Shown one piece after another: positions 42,329-50,441 of a stretch of DNA of 64,000 nucleotides. A program made the position numbers and the translations under genes. This stretch comes from Alkalibacter saccharofermentans DSM 14828 (GTDB lineage Bacteria > Bacillota > Clostridia > Eubacteriales > Alkalibacteraceae), in contig NZ_FQTU01000002.1 of assembly GCF_900128885.1 (NCBI RefSeq), positions 124,001 through 188,000 on the forward strand, read 5' to 3'. The notes beneath the pieces were generated by a model. It was not told the DNA's origin and searched no databases. It saw only the letters and a program-made list of their open reading frames with translations. Position 1 is the first letter of the stretch. The number at the start of each line of letters is the position of its first letter.

Positions 42329-42652
42329 TTATTTTATTTTTTGATTTTTTAATATCTCAACGGCCCTAATCTGCATTGGCCAAGACTCGGCCACTTTGCC
42401 GTCATGTCGAAGTGACACAGCATTACCTGTTTCTATATTTCTAGAAACCCCTTCGCCAAACTGGGTGTCCTCGCTGATGAATACGGAATACAGATCATTT
42501 TCTTCAGTTTCCAATATAAAATTATTTTCCCCAGCTTCCAATACGATTCCTTCGATTATATTTCTTTCCTCATCTGACGTTCCGCCGCATGAAGAGATTA
42601 TGACCACAGAAATCAGCACAAATACTGCGATTATAAGGTACTTGCTTTTCAT
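42329..42652 (-). CDS. Small DUF3221-like lipoprotein
   Basis: A 107-residue lipoprotein. A basic start and hydrophobic run lead to the lipobox IISSC, with the lipidated Cys near position 22. The mature part of about 85 residues forms a short beta-rich domain (EGIVLEAGENNFILET, then a hydrophobic end with WPMQIRAVEIL) resembling DUF3221. The ATG at 42652, 8 bases after AGGAGG, is preferred over an in-frame GTG that overlaps the ribosome site. It would sit on the outer face of the membrane. Function unknown; it may be a single-gene unit. Confidence 0.7.
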   Translation of the reverse strand: MKSKYLIIAVFVLISVVIISSCGGTSDEERNIIEGIVLEAGENNFILETEENDLYSVFISEDTQFGEGVSRNIETGNAVSLRHDGKVAESWPMQIRAVEILKNQKIK

Positions 42653-42792
42653 AAATGACACCTCCTATAATTGGTTAGACGAAGAAAGGGGTAAAAAGTT
42701 CCGCTTCGAATAAAAATGCAAACATTATTATCTTTTTGAGTTAAAATCAATTAAATGTATTCACAATATCTCTGTGCTGTGTTAGAGTGAAG

Positions 42793-42810
42793 TAAAGGTA
42801 ATTACCTTTA
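42793..42810. promoter_or_regulatory. 18-bp perfect palindrome upstream of deoC
   Basis: TAAAGGTAATTACCTTTA, fully self-complementary, lies 38 bp before the deoC start. It is a good candidate operator. A clear promoter is not visible; TTGAGT at 42736-42741 is the best -35 match. Confidence 0.55.
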
Positions 42811-42848
42811 AACTTGGGAGTAATAATAATTAGAGAGGATGTTATATA

Positions 42849-43583
42849 ATGAAGGGAATCGATTTGACAAAGATAGGCAGGATGATGGATGTTAGCGCTG
42901 TCAGAACGGATGTTACCATGGAAGAAGTTGACAAGATGATAGATATAGTCATAAAATACGACTGCATTTGCGCAAGCCCAATGCCATGGATAACAAAATA
43001 CACCATAGACCGCCTTGCAGACGTTTCGGATGCGGTAGTGACCGGAGTCGTTTCTTTTCCGGCGGGAGCAGAGACGACAGCTATAAAAATTGCAACTGCA
43101 AAGGAAATGATAGGCCTTGGGTGCAAGGAGCTTGACATGGTGATGAACGTAAGCGCCTTTAAATCGGGAGGCTATAAATTGGTCGAAGAAGACATAAAGG
43201 CAGTTGTGGATGCGGCAGGTGAAGTCCCGGTAAAAAGCATAATAGAGATATGCTACCTCACTGATGATGAAATTAAAAAGGCCAGCGAAATAGCGGTAAA
43301 GGCAGGAGTTGCCTACGTCAAGACGGGAACGGGATGGGGTCCTAAGCCGACTACAGTGGATACGATAAAGATAATCAAGGAAATCATAGGAGATGGCGCA
43401 TTCATTAAAGCTGCCGGTGGAGTAAGAGATTTAGATACGCTGCTTGAGATGAAAAATGCCGGATGCGACAGGTTTGGTATAGGAGTAAGAAGCGCAGTGT
43501 CGATACTTCAAGAAGCCTATGAACGGGCAGGGGTTAAAATCAGCGACAGCCTTGAGGGAATAAATAAGACTGACAGGTATTGA
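42849..43583 (+). CDS. deoC: Deoxyribose-phosphate aldolase
   Basis: A 244-residue DeoC-family class I aldolase, which cleaves deoxyribose 5-phosphate to glyceraldehyde 3-phosphate and acetaldehyde in nucleoside salvage. The Schiff-base lysine is in AYVKTGTGW and a second conserved lysine is in IKAAGGVRD. Other segments are VVSFPAGAETT and ELDMVMNV. Phosphopentomutase and nucleoside phosphorylase genes are not nearby. An 18-bp palindrome ahead of it suggests its own repressor. It lies just before the pyrimidine operon but has a separate leader. Confidence 0.9.
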   Translation: MKGIDLTKIGRMMDVSAVRTDVTMEEVDKMIDIVIKYDCICASPMPWITKYTIDRLADVSDAVVTGVVSFPAGAETTAIKIATAKEMIGLGCKELDMVMNVSAFKSGGYKLVEEDIKAVVDAAGEVPVKSIIEICYLTDDEIKKASEIAVKAGVAYVKTGTGWGPKPTTVDTIKIIKEIIGDGAFIKAAGGVRDLDTLLEMKNAGCDRFGIGVRSAVSILQEAYERAGVKISDSLEGINKTDRY

Positions 43584-43611
43584 TTTGACAGATAATGTCT
43601 TTTGATTTTCA

Positions 43612-43640
43612 TTGACAAAGGCCTTGGCGTCCTGTATCAT
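43612..43640 (+). promoter_or_regulatory. Promoter of the pyrimidine operon
   Basis: TTGACA (43612-43617), 17-bp spacer, TATCAT (43635-43640). It gives a leader of about 165 bases containing an attenuator. Confidence 0.85.
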
Positions 43641-43684
43641 GGTAATAATAAAAAAACTACTTTTAACTTAGTACGAGATACTAG

Positions 43685-43784
43685 GAAGGTATGCATAAAT
43701 CCATTGAACTTAAAGCATATGTCTTAAGACCAAGATGTATTCGTGTTTATTATGCCTTCTCATGTTTTTGGGAAGGTTTTTTTT
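43685..43784 (+). terminator. Transcription attenuator before pyrB
   Basis: Terminator stem CCTTCTC (43755-43761) with GGGAAGG (43770-43776), then eight T (43777-43784). An upstream segment, GAAG (43685-43688) plus GCATAA (43693-43698), can pair with TTATGC-CTTC (43750-43759) and would prevent the terminator from forming. A small hairpin TAGTA/TACTA lies just before it and could act as anti-antiterminator. I could not find the usual PyrR-binding loop, so the effector is uncertain. Confidence 0.75.
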
Positions 43785-43811
43785 CGAAATAAAACGAACG
43801 GAGTTGAACCC

Positions 43812-44732
43812 ATGAATAAGACTAAACACTTGATCGAACCGAGAGACTTTACCATAGAGGAACTGGATGAACTTTTCAGACTGGCAGATAATATAATTGC
43901 AAGCCCTAAGAATTACTTGGATGTTTGCAGAGGAAAATTATTGGCCAGTCTTTTTTTTGAGCCATCGACAAGAACCAGGTTTAGTTTTGAAGCGGCGATG
44001 CTAAGGCTTGGCGGCCAAGTCATAGGCTTTGACGACCCAAGCGCATCCTCAACTTCAAAGGGAGAGACTCTTGCAGATACCATTAGGACTGTAGGCTGTT
44101 ATGCAGACATAGCGGTAATAAGGCACCCCAGGGAAGGGACGGCAAAGCTGGCTTCAAAGCATTCTCCCCAAATGCCGGTTATAAACGCAGGGGACGGAGG
44201 CCATCAGCACCCCACCCAAACTCTTACGGATCTATTGACTATAAGGCACTACAAAAAACATTTTGACAACCACGTGATTGCGGTCTGTGGCGACCTTAAA
44301 TTCGGTAGAACAATACACTCTCTGGTCAAGGCTATGAGCAGGTACGAAAATGTAAAGTTCATCTTTATTTCTCCAGATGAGCTTAAAATGCCGGCTTATA
44401 TTTTGGATGAACTTCACGATACGGCATATACTCAAACGGACAACTTAGAAATGGTGATAGATCAGGCTGACATTCTCTACATGTCCAGGGTACAAAGAGA
44501 AAGGTTCGTAAGTGAAGAAGAATACGAGAGGCTAAAAGACTACTATATTTTAGATAATCTGAAGCTGCAAAATGCAAAAGAGGATATGATAATAATGCAC
44601 CCATTGCCAAGGGTAAATGAAATATCTGATGAAGTGGATGATGATCCAAGGGCGGTTTATTTTGAACAGGCCAGGTTTGGAATGTTCGTGCGAATGGCAC
44701 TGATAATGAAGCTTTTGGAGTTGGAGGTATGA
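43812..44732 (+). CDS. pyrB: Aspartate carbamoyltransferase, catalytic subunit
   Basis: A 306-residue catalytic chain that forms carbamoyl aspartate from carbamoyl phosphate and aspartate. It has the carbamoyl phosphate motif STRTRFSFEAA, HPTQTLTDL, and the late MHPLPRVNEI motif. The ATG at 43812 follows a GGAGTT site; a longer frame from 43743 would start inside the attenuator and is rejected. It is the first gene of the operon, followed by the regulatory chain, so the holoenzyme should be the allosteric type as in Escherichia coli and many Clostridia. Confidence 0.96.
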   Translation: MNKTKHLIEPRDFTIEELDELFRLADNIIASPKNYLDVCRGKLLASLFFEPSTRTRFSFEAAMLRLGGQVIGFDDPSASSTSKGETLADTIRTVGCYADIAVIRHPREGTAKLASKHSPQMPVINAGDGGHQHPTQTLTDLLTIRHYKKHFDNHVIAVCGDLKFGRTIHSLVKAMSRYENVKFIFISPDELKMPAYILDELHDTAYTQTDNLEMVIDQADILYMSRVQRERFVSEEEYERLKDYYILDNLKLQNAKEDMIIMHPLPRVNEISDEVDDDPRAVYFEQARFGMFVRMALIMKLLELEV

Positions 44733-44734
44733 GC

Positions 44735-45157
44735 ATGATAAATGTATCCAAGATTAAAAAAGGCATCGTTTTAGACCACATAAGCCAAGGACAAGGCTAC
44801 AAGATATTTTCACAGCTTAAGCTAGATGAAATAGAAGACGTAGTGGTGCTCCTGAGAAATATACCAAGCAATAAGATGGGAAAGAAAGATCTAATTAAGA
44901 TAGAAACAGACATTCCCCTTGATCTTACGGTATTGGGCCTGATAGACCCGTATATAACCATCAATATTATAGAAAACGGAGAGCGGGTAGACAAGATAAA
45001 GCTTAAACTGCCCCAAAGGGTTACAGGAATTCTTAAATGTAAAAATCCCAGGTGCATAACCCAGTACGAAAAGGTAAGAGACATAGATTTTATTTTGGCT
45101 GACCCGAAAAAAAGAACTTACAGATGCGAATACTGTGATTCCCATACATCACTTTAG
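44735..45157 (+). CDS. pyrI: Aspartate carbamoyltransferase, regulatory subunit
   Basis: A 140-residue PyrI chain with an N-terminal nucleotide-binding domain and a C-terminal zinc domain whose four cysteines lie in CKNPRC and CEYC. It allows feedback control by pyrimidine nucleotides. An ATG at 44729 sits only one base after GGAGG, so the ATG at 44735 is chosen. It starts 2 bp after the pyrB stop. Confidence 0.95.
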   Translation: MINVSKIKKGIVLDHISQGQGYKIFSQLKLDEIEDVVVLLRNIPSNKMGKKDLIKIETDIPLDLTVLGLIDPYITINIIENGERVDKIKLKLPQRVTGILKCKNPRCITQYEKVRDIDFILADPKKRTYRCEYCDSHTSL

Positions 45158-45165
45158 GAGGAAAT

Positions 45166-46317
45166 ATGATAATAACAAATGTAACCTTAGTCGACTGCGA
45201 AAAAGCTTTAAAAGGAAGCGTGGTAATAGAGGGCGGCACCATTAAAGAGGTGACGGAAAAAATGATGGATTTAGGAGAAGATATCATTGATGGTCGGGGC
45301 ATGACGCTGATGCCTGCTTTTATAGACATGCATGCTCATCTAAGAGAGCCGGGATATGAATACAAGGAAGACCTTCAGACTGGAATGAGCGCCGCTCTAA
45401 AAGGTGGATTTGTCCATTTATGCGCAATGGCCAATACAAATCCAGTAATGGACGATGAACAAAAGATAGCAACAATAATGCAAAGATCCGAAAAGCTGAA
45501 TCTTTGCGATCTCACTCAGGTAAGCGCAGTAACAAAGGGCTTTGAAGATGATGAGACCTCATTTGTAAACTTTGAAAAAATAAGACCCCTTACCAAGATG
45601 TTTTCCAATGACGGAAAGAACATGGGAGATGAAGAGGCGATGAAAAAAGCTCTTGTTAATTCAAAGGATCTGGACTTCATACTTTCCTGCCACTGCGAGC
45701 CGGAGACGGAAATGGTTGAAAAATATGTTGAAACTGCTAAGAAAGTGGGGGGGAACCTGCATATATGCCATATAAGCCTAAAGTCCACGCTAGATGCAAT
45801 AGCAAAGGCCAAAGATGAAGGGATAAACATAACCTGTGAGGTAACGCCGCACCATATTTTCGATTATGGATTAGACTACAAGGTGGCCCCGCCTTTTGCC
45901 TCGGAAAAGGACGTAGAGGCCTTGCTGGAGGGAATTAAATCAGGGAAGATAGACGTTTGCGCAACTGATCATGCCCCCCACAGCTTTGAGGATAAGGAAA
46001 AAGGAATGCCAGGGATATCAAATATTGAATACGCATTTTCAGCTTATCACACGGTATTTGAAAAAAATGGCATAGATATATCGAAGTTAAGCGAAATGTT
46101 AAGTGAAAAGCCTGCAAAGATGTTGGGACTTAACATGGGCAAGATAAAGCCTGGGATGGAAGCGAACCTGGTACTGGCAGATTTGAAAGAAGAATACGAA
46201 ATCAACCCGGCAAGCTTTTTGTCAAAGGGGAAAAACACTCCCTTTGCAGGGCGAAAGGTAAAGGGGAAAATCCTTATGACTATAAAAAGGGGAGAAATCA
46301 AATATGATAATAGATAA
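45166..46317 (+). CDS. pyrC: Dihydroorotase
   Basis: A 383-residue class I dihydroorotase, which cyclises carbamoyl aspartate. The zinc motif DMHAHLREPG is near residue 52, and further ligands are in HICHIS and DHAPHS. The length is a little shorter than the usual 420-430 residues. It overlaps pyrF by 14 bp and is inside the pyrimidine operon. Confidence 0.94.
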   Translation: MIITNVTLVDCEKALKGSVVIEGGTIKEVTEKMMDLGEDIIDGRGMTLMPAFIDMHAHLREPGYEYKEDLQTGMSAALKGGFVHLCAMANTNPVMDDEQKIATIMQRSEKLNLCDLTQVSAVTKGFEDDETSFVNFEKIRPLTKMFSNDGKNMGDEEAMKKALVNSKDLDFILSCHCEPETEMVEKYVETAKKVGGNLHICHISLKSTLDAIAKAKDEGINITCEVTPHHIFDYGLDYKVAPPFASEKDVEALLEGIKSGKIDVCATDHAPHSFEDKEKGMPGISNIEYAFSAYHTVFEKNGIDISKLSEMLSEKPAKMLGLNMGKIKPGMEANLVLADLKEEYEINPASFLSKGKNTPFAGRKVKGKILMTIKRGEIKYDNR

Positions 46318-47158
46318 TCTTTACAACGAAGCAAAGGGTAAAAGTCCGGTCTGCCTGGGCCTTGATACAGATGAAAGCTACTTGCCAAAGTGCATAAGCG
46401 ATCTTGGCGAAGGGGTTGCAGATAAGATATTTAAGTTTAATAAAGACATAGTAGATCATACAAAAGACATCGTATCATGCTACAAGGTTCAAATAGCATA
46501 CTATGAGGCCCTTGGGCTGGAAGGCATGAAGGCTTATGCAAAGACCATGGATTATATAAGGGAAAGCGGATCTATTTCAATAGGGGACATAAAAAGAGGG
46601 GACATCGCAGCAACGGGAGAAAAGTACGCCACGGGACATTTTCAAGGAGATTTCGAAGCTGATATAATTACGGTAAACGGATATATGGGAGAAGACGCCA
46701 TATCGCCATTTTATCCATACCTTAAAGAAAAAGGGAAAGGACTCTTCGTGCTATTGAGGACCTCAAACAAAAGCGCAGTGGATCTTCAAGATGTAGAAGC
46801 AGGTGGACAAAAAGTTTACCTTCACATGGGAGATCTTATAAAAAAATGGGGAGAAGGATTTATAGGAGAAAGCGGATTTAGCTCCATAGGATCTGTCGTG
46901 GGATTAACCTACCCTGATGAGTTTTATATGCTGTCAAAAACATATCCGAACATGTTTTTTCTAGTGCCTGGATACGGCGCCCAGGGAGGAACGGGAAAAG
47001 ACCTTGCCAGGATTTTAAAGGAAAGTGCCTGTGCGGTAGTAAATTCTTCTAGGGGGCTGATAACTGCTCACAAGAACAAGACAGAAGATACGGATTATGC
47101 ACAACATATTAGAAATGCCGCTTTGGCTATGAAGGGGGATATAACCCGTTGGCTGTGA
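46304..47158 (+). CDS. pyrF: Orotidine 5'-phosphate decarboxylase
   Basis: A 284-residue OMP decarboxylase of the longer subfamily (type 2, about 270-285 residues). The catalytic lysine-aspartate motif is DIKRGDIAAT, and the phosphate-binding end includes PGYGAQGGTG and SSRGL. It makes UMP. It overlaps pyrC at its start and pyrK at its end, so translation is coupled across the three genes. Confidence 0.94.
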   Translation: MIIDNLYNEAKGKSPVCLGLDTDESYLPKCISDLGEGVADKIFKFNKDIVDHTKDIVSCYKVQIAYYEALGLEGMKAYAKTMDYIRESGSISIGDIKRGDIAATGEKYATGHFQGDFEADIITVNGYMGEDAISPFYPYLKEKGKGLFVLLRTSNKSAVDLQDVEAGGQKVYLHMGDLIKKWGEGFIGESGFSSIGSVVGLTYPDEFYMLSKTYPNMFFLVPGYGAQGGTGKDLARILKESACAVVNSSRGLITAHKNKTEDTDYAQHIRNAALAMKGDITRWL

Positions 47159-47856
47159 TTATCGAAAATAAAAACTTGGGAGACGGAATGTATCTCATGA
47201 AAACGGATTGTACAAAAAAATCAAGCCCTGGACAGTTCTATATGGTCAGGGGATGGGATAAGTACCCTCTTCTTTCAAGACCAATCAGCATTTTTGACTG
47301 GGACGGCATGACAACGAGCTTTTTGTACAGGGTCGTGGGAGAAGGAACAGAGATCTTGTCTAAGATGACAAAGGGCATGGAGGTTGTTCTTCACGGTCCA
47401 TACGGGAACGGATTTCCGGACATCAAGGAGGATACTGTCACTTTGATAGGTGGCGGAATAGGAACTGCCCCCCTATATCATACGGCCAAGGAGCTTAAAA
47501 AAAGAGACCCAAATAAAAATATCAAGCTATATCTGGGGTTTGAAAATAAAAGTGACGCTGCAAAAGAATTTGAAAGCTTAGATGCCGAAGTAATAGTACG
47601 CTACGGCGGATATATAACGGATTTCGTGGATTATGAAAATGCTGGGACCATACTTACGTGCGGACCGGAGATAATGATGAAGGCAGCCTTTGAAAGATCT
47701 AAGCCTTACGAATCAAAGGTTTACGTTTCCATGGAAAAGAGAATGGCCTGTGGCGTCGGAGCTTGCTTAGGGTGCACATGCAAGACTGAAGGTGGAAACA
47801 AGAGGACTTGCAAGGAAGGTCCGGTATTTGAGGGAGGTGAAGTATTCTTTGAGTAG
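47149..47856 (+). CDS. pyrK: Dihydroorotate dehydrogenase B, electron transfer subunit
   Basis: A 235-residue FAD and [2Fe-2S] protein that links the PyrD subunit to NAD. It has the FAD motif RPISIFDWD and the NAD-binding GGGIGTAPL. The C-terminal iron-sulfur cysteines lie in CGVGACLGCTC and TCKEGP. The start is probably a TTG at 47149 after GGGGGAT, overlapping pyrF by 10 bp; the ribosome site is 10 bases away, slightly long. Confidence 0.93.
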   Translation: MAVIIENKNLGDGMYLMKTDCTKKSSPGQFYMVRGWDKYPLLSRPISIFDWDGMTTSFLYRVVGEGTEILSKMTKGMEVVLHGPYGNGFPDIKEDTVTLIGGGIGTAPLYHTAKELKKRDPNKNIKLYLGFENKSDAAKEFESLDAEVIVRYGGYITDFVDYENAGTILTCGPEIMMKAAFERSKPYESKVYVSMEKRMACGVGACLGCTCKTEGGNKRTCKEGPVFEGGEVFFE

Positions 47857-48751
47857 ACTCGTTACTAAACTGGTTGATTATGAAATGAAAAACCCGGTGA
47901 TAGCTGCATCAGGAACATACGGATACGGAGAAGATTACAAGGATTACTATGATCCTTCTGTCTTAGGAGGAATATCTTCAAAGGGGCTTACCCTTAATCC
48001 TAAACCGGGAAACAATGGGATCAGGCTTTGGGAAACACCAAGTGGTCTTTTAAACAGCATCGGTCTTGAGAATCCTGGTGTAAAAGCTTTTGTAGAAAAC
48101 AGCATTTCGAAGATGAAGGCTATAGATTCCATGCTTATCGTAAACTTGGGTGGAGACAATCTGGAAGAATATCTGGAAGGCGCAAGCATTCTTAATGGAT
48201 ATCCCATAGATTTCATCGAGCTTAACATATCTTGCCCAAATGTAAAGGCTGGGGGCATGGCCTTTGGGATGCAGTGCGATAGCGCAGGATTTATTACCCG
48301 GGAAATAAAAAAAATAAGCAAGCACCCGGTAATGGTCAAGCTTTCTCCAAACGCTCCAAGCGTGTCTGACATTGCAATTTCATGTCAGGAAAACGGGGCT
48401 GATGCAGTGTCCTTGGTAAATACCTTTCAGGGCATGGCTATAGACATTAGAAACAAAAGGGCCGTGTTCAGCAACATGTATGCGGGACTTTCAGGTCCTG
48501 CAATAAAGCCTATCGCTCTTCGGATGGTGCATCAGACAGCAAAAGCTGTATCCATACCGGTAGTAGGTCTTGGGGGCATAAGCTCCTGGCAGGATGCTGT
48601 AGAATTTATTATGGCAGGAGCCACAGCTATTCAGATAGGCACCGGGAACTTTCCGAATCCAAATCTGGGCAAAGAGATAGTAGAAGGCCTTGAGAAGTAC
48701 TGTGAGGACAATGGACTTAAGAACATATCAGAGATAAGAGGCATTATATAG
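47849..48751 (+). CDS. pyrD: Dihydroorotate dehydrogenase B, catalytic subunit
   Basis: A 300-residue type 1B dihydroorotate dehydrogenase, an FMN enzyme using NAD through PyrK. The catalytic cysteine lies in NISCPNVKAGG, and the FMN-binding GLGGISSWQDAVEFI is intact. The start is a TTG at 47849 behind GGAGGTGA and overlaps pyrK by 8 bp. An earlier start inside pyrK would add 19 residues not seen in the family. Confidence 0.95.
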   Translation: MSRLVTKLVDYEMKNPVIAASGTYGYGEDYKDYYDPSVLGGISSKGLTLNPKPGNNGIRLWETPSGLLNSIGLENPGVKAFVENSISKMKAIDSMLIVNLGGDNLEEYLEGASILNGYPIDFIELNISCPNVKAGGMAFGMQCDSAGFITREIKKISKHPVMVKLSPNAPSVSDIAISCQENGADAVSLVNTFQGMAIDIRNKRAVFSNMYAGLSGPAIKPIALRMVHQTAKAVSIPVVGLGGISSWQDAVEFIMAGATAIQIGTGNFPNPNLGKEIVEGLEKYCEDNGLKNISEIRGII

Positions 48752-48788
48752 ATAAAAAAGCCATAACATAAAACTGGAGGTAGTGGAA

Positions 48789-49361
48789 ATGGATAAACAG
48801 ATAATAGATATATTAAAGGAAACAGAAGCGTTTTTGGAGGGTCACTTCCTTCTGTCATCGGGAAAGCACAGCAAAGGCTACGTTCAGTGTGCAAAGGTGC
48901 TAAGGTTTCCGGACAAGGCAGCCAAGGTCCTAGAGCCTGTAGTAGATAAGATTAAAGGTCTTGGAATAGAAAAGGTGGTAGGTCCGGCGATGGGAGGAGT
49001 AATCGTATCCTACGAGCTGGGAAGACAGCTAGGAAAGGAAGCGGTATTTACCGAAAGAAAAGACGGGCAAATGGAGCTAAGAAGAGGCTTTGAAATTATA
49101 AAAGGCGAAAAAGTCATAATCGCAGAAGACGTAGTCACCACGGGAAAATCCACTATAGAGACCAAAGAGGTATTAGAAGCCCTTGGCGCCGAAGTGGTGG
49201 GAGTCGCATGTATAGCAGACAGAAGGCCTGAAGGCGTTGAAGTGGGAATGCCTGTTTTTAGCGCCGTCAAGCTTAACATAGAAACATTTGACGCTTCAGA
49301 CTGTCCTGCCTGCAAAGCAGGAGAGCCTGTGGTAAAGCCTGGCAGCAGGGGAAACATGTAA
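48789..49361 (+). CDS. pyrE: Orotate phosphoribosyltransferase
   Basis: A 190-residue orotate phosphoribosyltransferase, which attaches orotate to PRPP. The PRPP motif is VIIAEDVVTTGKST, and an early LSSGKHSKGYVQC segment contacts orotate. The C-terminal part contains DCPACKAGEPV, typical of a group of Firmicute and archaeal forms. The ATG at 48789 has a normal ribosome spacing; a GTG at 48783 is too close. Confidence 0.95.
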   Translation: MDKQIIDILKETEAFLEGHFLLSSGKHSKGYVQCAKVLRFPDKAAKVLEPVVDKIKGLGIEKVVGPAMGGVIVSYELGRQLGKEAVFTERKDGQMELRRGFEIIKGEKVIIAEDVVTTGKSTIETKEVLEALGAEVVGVACIADRRPEGVEVGMPVFSAVKLNIETFDASDCPACKAGEPVVKPGSRGNM

Positions 49362-49373
49362 TTGGAGGGTAAA

Positions 49374-50441
49374 ATGAGAGCATATTTGCAATTAGAAAAC
49401 GGCATGATATTTGAAGGAACTGCTTTTGGAAAGATACAGGAGATTTCTGGGGAGGTCGTCTTCAATACAGGGATGACAGGTTATCAGGAGCTTATGACAG
49501 ACCCATCATATTACGGTCAAATCGTCACCATGACCTATCCACTGATCGGCAACTACGGAATCAACTTGGAAGACTTTGAATCAGACGGTCCAAAAATAAG
49601 AGCGCTGATCGTAAGGGAAAGATCCAAAAGCCCAAGCAACTTCAGGTGCGAGATGGACTTGGACAGCTACCTTAAATACAGCGGAGTCACAGGGTTGGAG
49701 GGAATTGATACCAGAGCACTGACAAAGACAATTAGAGAAAAAGGGACCATGAAGGGCGTAATAACAACTAGGATGCTAACAGCTACAGAGCTTAGGAAAA
49801 AACTTGGAGCATATGACAATTCAAAAGCTGTCTATAAAGTAACAACAAAGGAAAGCTATATAGTAGAAGGAACAGGAAAGCACGTTGCCGTGATGGACTT
49901 TGGAATCAAGAATAATATTATTGAGTCTTTCAAGGAAAAAAACTGTAAAGTAACGGTTTTCCCCGCCACTGCAAGCTGGGAAGAAGTGCTTGGGGTAAAT
50001 CCTGACGGGGTGTTCTTGTCAAACGGACCTGGAGATCCAAAGGATTATATGGATATTATAGAAAATGTAAAGGTGCTTGTAGATAAAAAGCCTACTATCG
50101 GAATCTGCCTGGGGCATCAGCTGATAGCGTTAGCCCTTGGAGGAGAGACAAAAAAACTTAAATTCGGTCACAGGGGATGCAACCACCCGGTTAAAGACAT
50201 TAAACAGGACAGGGTGTATATAACTAGTCAAAATCACGGTTATGTGGTGACAAAGGTGCCTGAGAGCATGGAAGTTACTCACGTGAGCATGAATGATGAG
50301 AGCATAGAGGGGCTAAGACACAAGGATAAACCGGTGATGAGCGTACAGTTTCACCCGGAGGCTTCACCGGGACCATCGGATTCTGATTATATATTTGAGC
50401 ATTTCATAGAAGTATTGGAGGAGGTGGGTCACAATGCCTAA
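49374..50441 (+). CDS. carA: Carbamoyl phosphate synthase, small (glutaminase) subunit
   Basis: A 355-residue glutamine-hydrolysing subunit. The catalytic Cys is in GICLGHQLIALA and the His-Glu pair in FHPEASPGP. It feeds ammonia to CarB to make carbamoyl phosphate for PyrB. Being in the pyr operon rather than an arg operon, it is probably mainly under pyrimidine control. It overlaps carB by 8 bp. Confidence 0.97.
   Translation: MRAYLQLENGMIFEGTAFGKIQEISGEVVFNTGMTGYQELMTDPSYYGQIVTMTYPLIGNYGINLEDFESDGPKIRALIVRERSKSPSNFRCEMDLDSYLKYSGVTGLEGIDTRALTKTIREKGTMKGVITTRMLTATELRKKLGAYDNSKAVYKVTTKESYIVEGTGKHVAVMDFGIKNNIIESFKEKNCKVTVFPATASWEEVLGVNPDGVFLSNGPGDPKDYMDIIENVKVLVDKKPTIGICLGHQLIALALGGETKKLKFGHRGCNHPVKDIKQDRVYITSQNHGYVVTKVPESMEVTHVSMNDESIEGLRHKDKPVMSVQFHPEASPGPSDSDYIFEHFIEVLEEVGHNA

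Noticed and set aside
42227..42335. A small RNA gene between the VanZ remnant and the lipoprotein
   Set aside because: A TATAAT and a terminator-like hairpin are present, but no good -35 exists and the hairpin overlaps the lipoprotein stop codon, so it is explained as that gene's end.
43743..43811. Longer PyrB starting at 43743
   Set aside because: The extension would cover the attenuator terminator and encode no family-conserved residues.
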